5,467 nucleotides of DNA from Nitrososphaera sp. (GTDB taxonomy: Archaea; Thermoproteota; Nitrososphaeria; Nitrososphaerales; Nitrososphaeraceae): the NCBI GenBank assembly GCA_025935445.1, contig JAICVG010000107.1, positions 1 through 5,467 on the forward strand, in the 5' to 3' direction. A program made the translations under genes and the position numbers. The stretch's first letter is position 1; each line of letters opens with the position of its first letter. Of the stretch, positions 4,945 to 5,467 are shown one piece after another. Below the pieces are notes generated by a model that worked only from the letters and a program-made list of their open reading frames with translations, had not been told where the DNA came from and did no database searches.

Positions 4945-5467
4945 TTAAGGAAGAAAGTGAGCAAACCATCCACTTGCAAGCTGTGCTACCTGCTCAAGTT
5001 TGCCTGGTTCTTCAAATAAATGCGTTGCCTCGGGGACAACGACAAGTTCTTTTTCGCCTTTTTCTGCAGACAATTGTTGCAGTTTGTCAAATGCTTCTTG
5101 ATTCATCTTTATTACAGGTGTATCATATCCACCAACAATGAGAAGAGTTGGTGCTTTGACCTGACCCAAGTATGGGTCTGCTAAATCTGGTCTCCCTCCA
5201 CGGGAAACAACTGCTTTGATTATATCTATCCTTTTAGCTGCAGCAGCCAATGCAGCTGCTGCTCCTGTGCTGGCTCCAAAGTAGGCTATATTCAGGTTAT
5301 TACTAGCGGCACGATTCTGAACCAGCCAGTCTGTTACAGCTACCAGCCTGTTAGTGAGCAATCCTATGTCAAATCTAAGATGAAGTGTTTGCTCATCGAT
5401 TACCTCTTCCTCTTCTGTAAGTAAGTCAAAAAGCAAGGTGCCTAGACCAGCATCCTGCAATACTTTG
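4945..5467 (-). CDS. Dienelactone-hydrolase-type alpha/beta hydrolase (partial, N-terminus beyond right edge)
   Basis: The frame is open to the right edge; the codons at the edge read KVLQDAGLGTLLFDLLT and continue an upstream part. Counting from the Leu encoded at 5458-5460, the nucleophile elbow is GASTG (Ser64) after the strand NIAYF. The acid is probably Asp113 in LLIVGGYDTPV and the base His147 in PEATHLFEEPG. This complete Ser-Asp-His triad and the 'PTLLIVGG-D-PV' strand match small dienelactone-hydrolase family esterases. An acidic EEEEVIDE stretch (16-23) sits in the lid area. Only about 30-50 residues should be missing if it is stand-alone. In some organisms this hydrolase is fused behind a phosphoribosyltransferase domain, which the window cannot show. 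The substrate is unknown. The stop is TAA at 4945-4947. Confidence 0.85.
   Translation of the reverse strand, partial: KVLQDAGLGTLLFDLLTEEEEVIDEQTLHLRFDIGLLTNRLVAVTDWLVQNRAASNNLNIAYFGASTGAAAALAAAAKRIDIIKAVVSRGGRPDLADPYLGQVKAPTLLIVGGYDTPVIKMNQEAFDKLQQLSAEKGEKELVVVPEATHLFEEPGKLEQVAQLASGWFAHFLP

Overview
The window looks like chromosomal DNA of an ammonia-oxidising-type archaeon (Thaumarchaeota/Nitrososphaeria, probably a soil Nitrososphaerales relative). This rests on the gene set: a Mer-like luciferase-fold oxidoreductase, a membrane-anchored type I copper protein, a stand-alone CBS-pair protein, a half MEDS domain and a dienelactone-hydrolase-type protein. It also rests on moderate-to-low G+C, TATA boxes placed close to start codons, and very few Shine-Dalgarno sequences. 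The taxonomic call is inference; no rRNA or marker gene is present.

Layout, left to right. (1) 1-204, minus: N-terminus of a SagB/ThcOx-type dehydrogenase running off the left edge. (2) 340-621, plus: C-terminal half of a MEDS sensory domain with no N-terminal half upstream, so probably a relic. (3) 753-1951, minus: a likely two-gene operon, made of an acidic 47-residue mini-protein (1808-1951) followed 8 bases later by a 348-residue luciferase-like (Mer-like) oxidoreductase. (4) 1952-2350: about 400 bases with no firm gene, holding promoter-like elements and one 26-codon ORF. (5) 2351-2881, plus: an HEXXH metallopeptidase-like protein. (6) 2886-2990, minus: a possible 34-residue membrane peptide, convergent with the peptidase. 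(7) 3170-4111, minus: a membrane-anchored cupredoxin preceded by a PepSY-like region, with a long inverted repeat at its 3' end and an ambiguous 5' end at an A7 run. (8) 4331-4768, plus: a two-CBS-domain protein, divergent from the cupredoxin. (9) 4945-5467, minus: the C-terminal part of an alpha/beta hydrolase of the dienelactone hydrolase type, cut by the right edge.

Most genes are single transcription units in alternating orientation, and no pathway unites them. The only tight coupling is the mini-protein with the oxidoreductase. I see no tRNA, rRNA, CRISPR array, insertion sequence or obvious new multi-gene system. The observations most worth following are the A7-dependent start of the cupredoxin, the 47-residue acidic protein, the unassigned HEXXH protein with its Cys-Cys-Cys segment, and the truncated MEDS gene that appears to keep its own TATA box.
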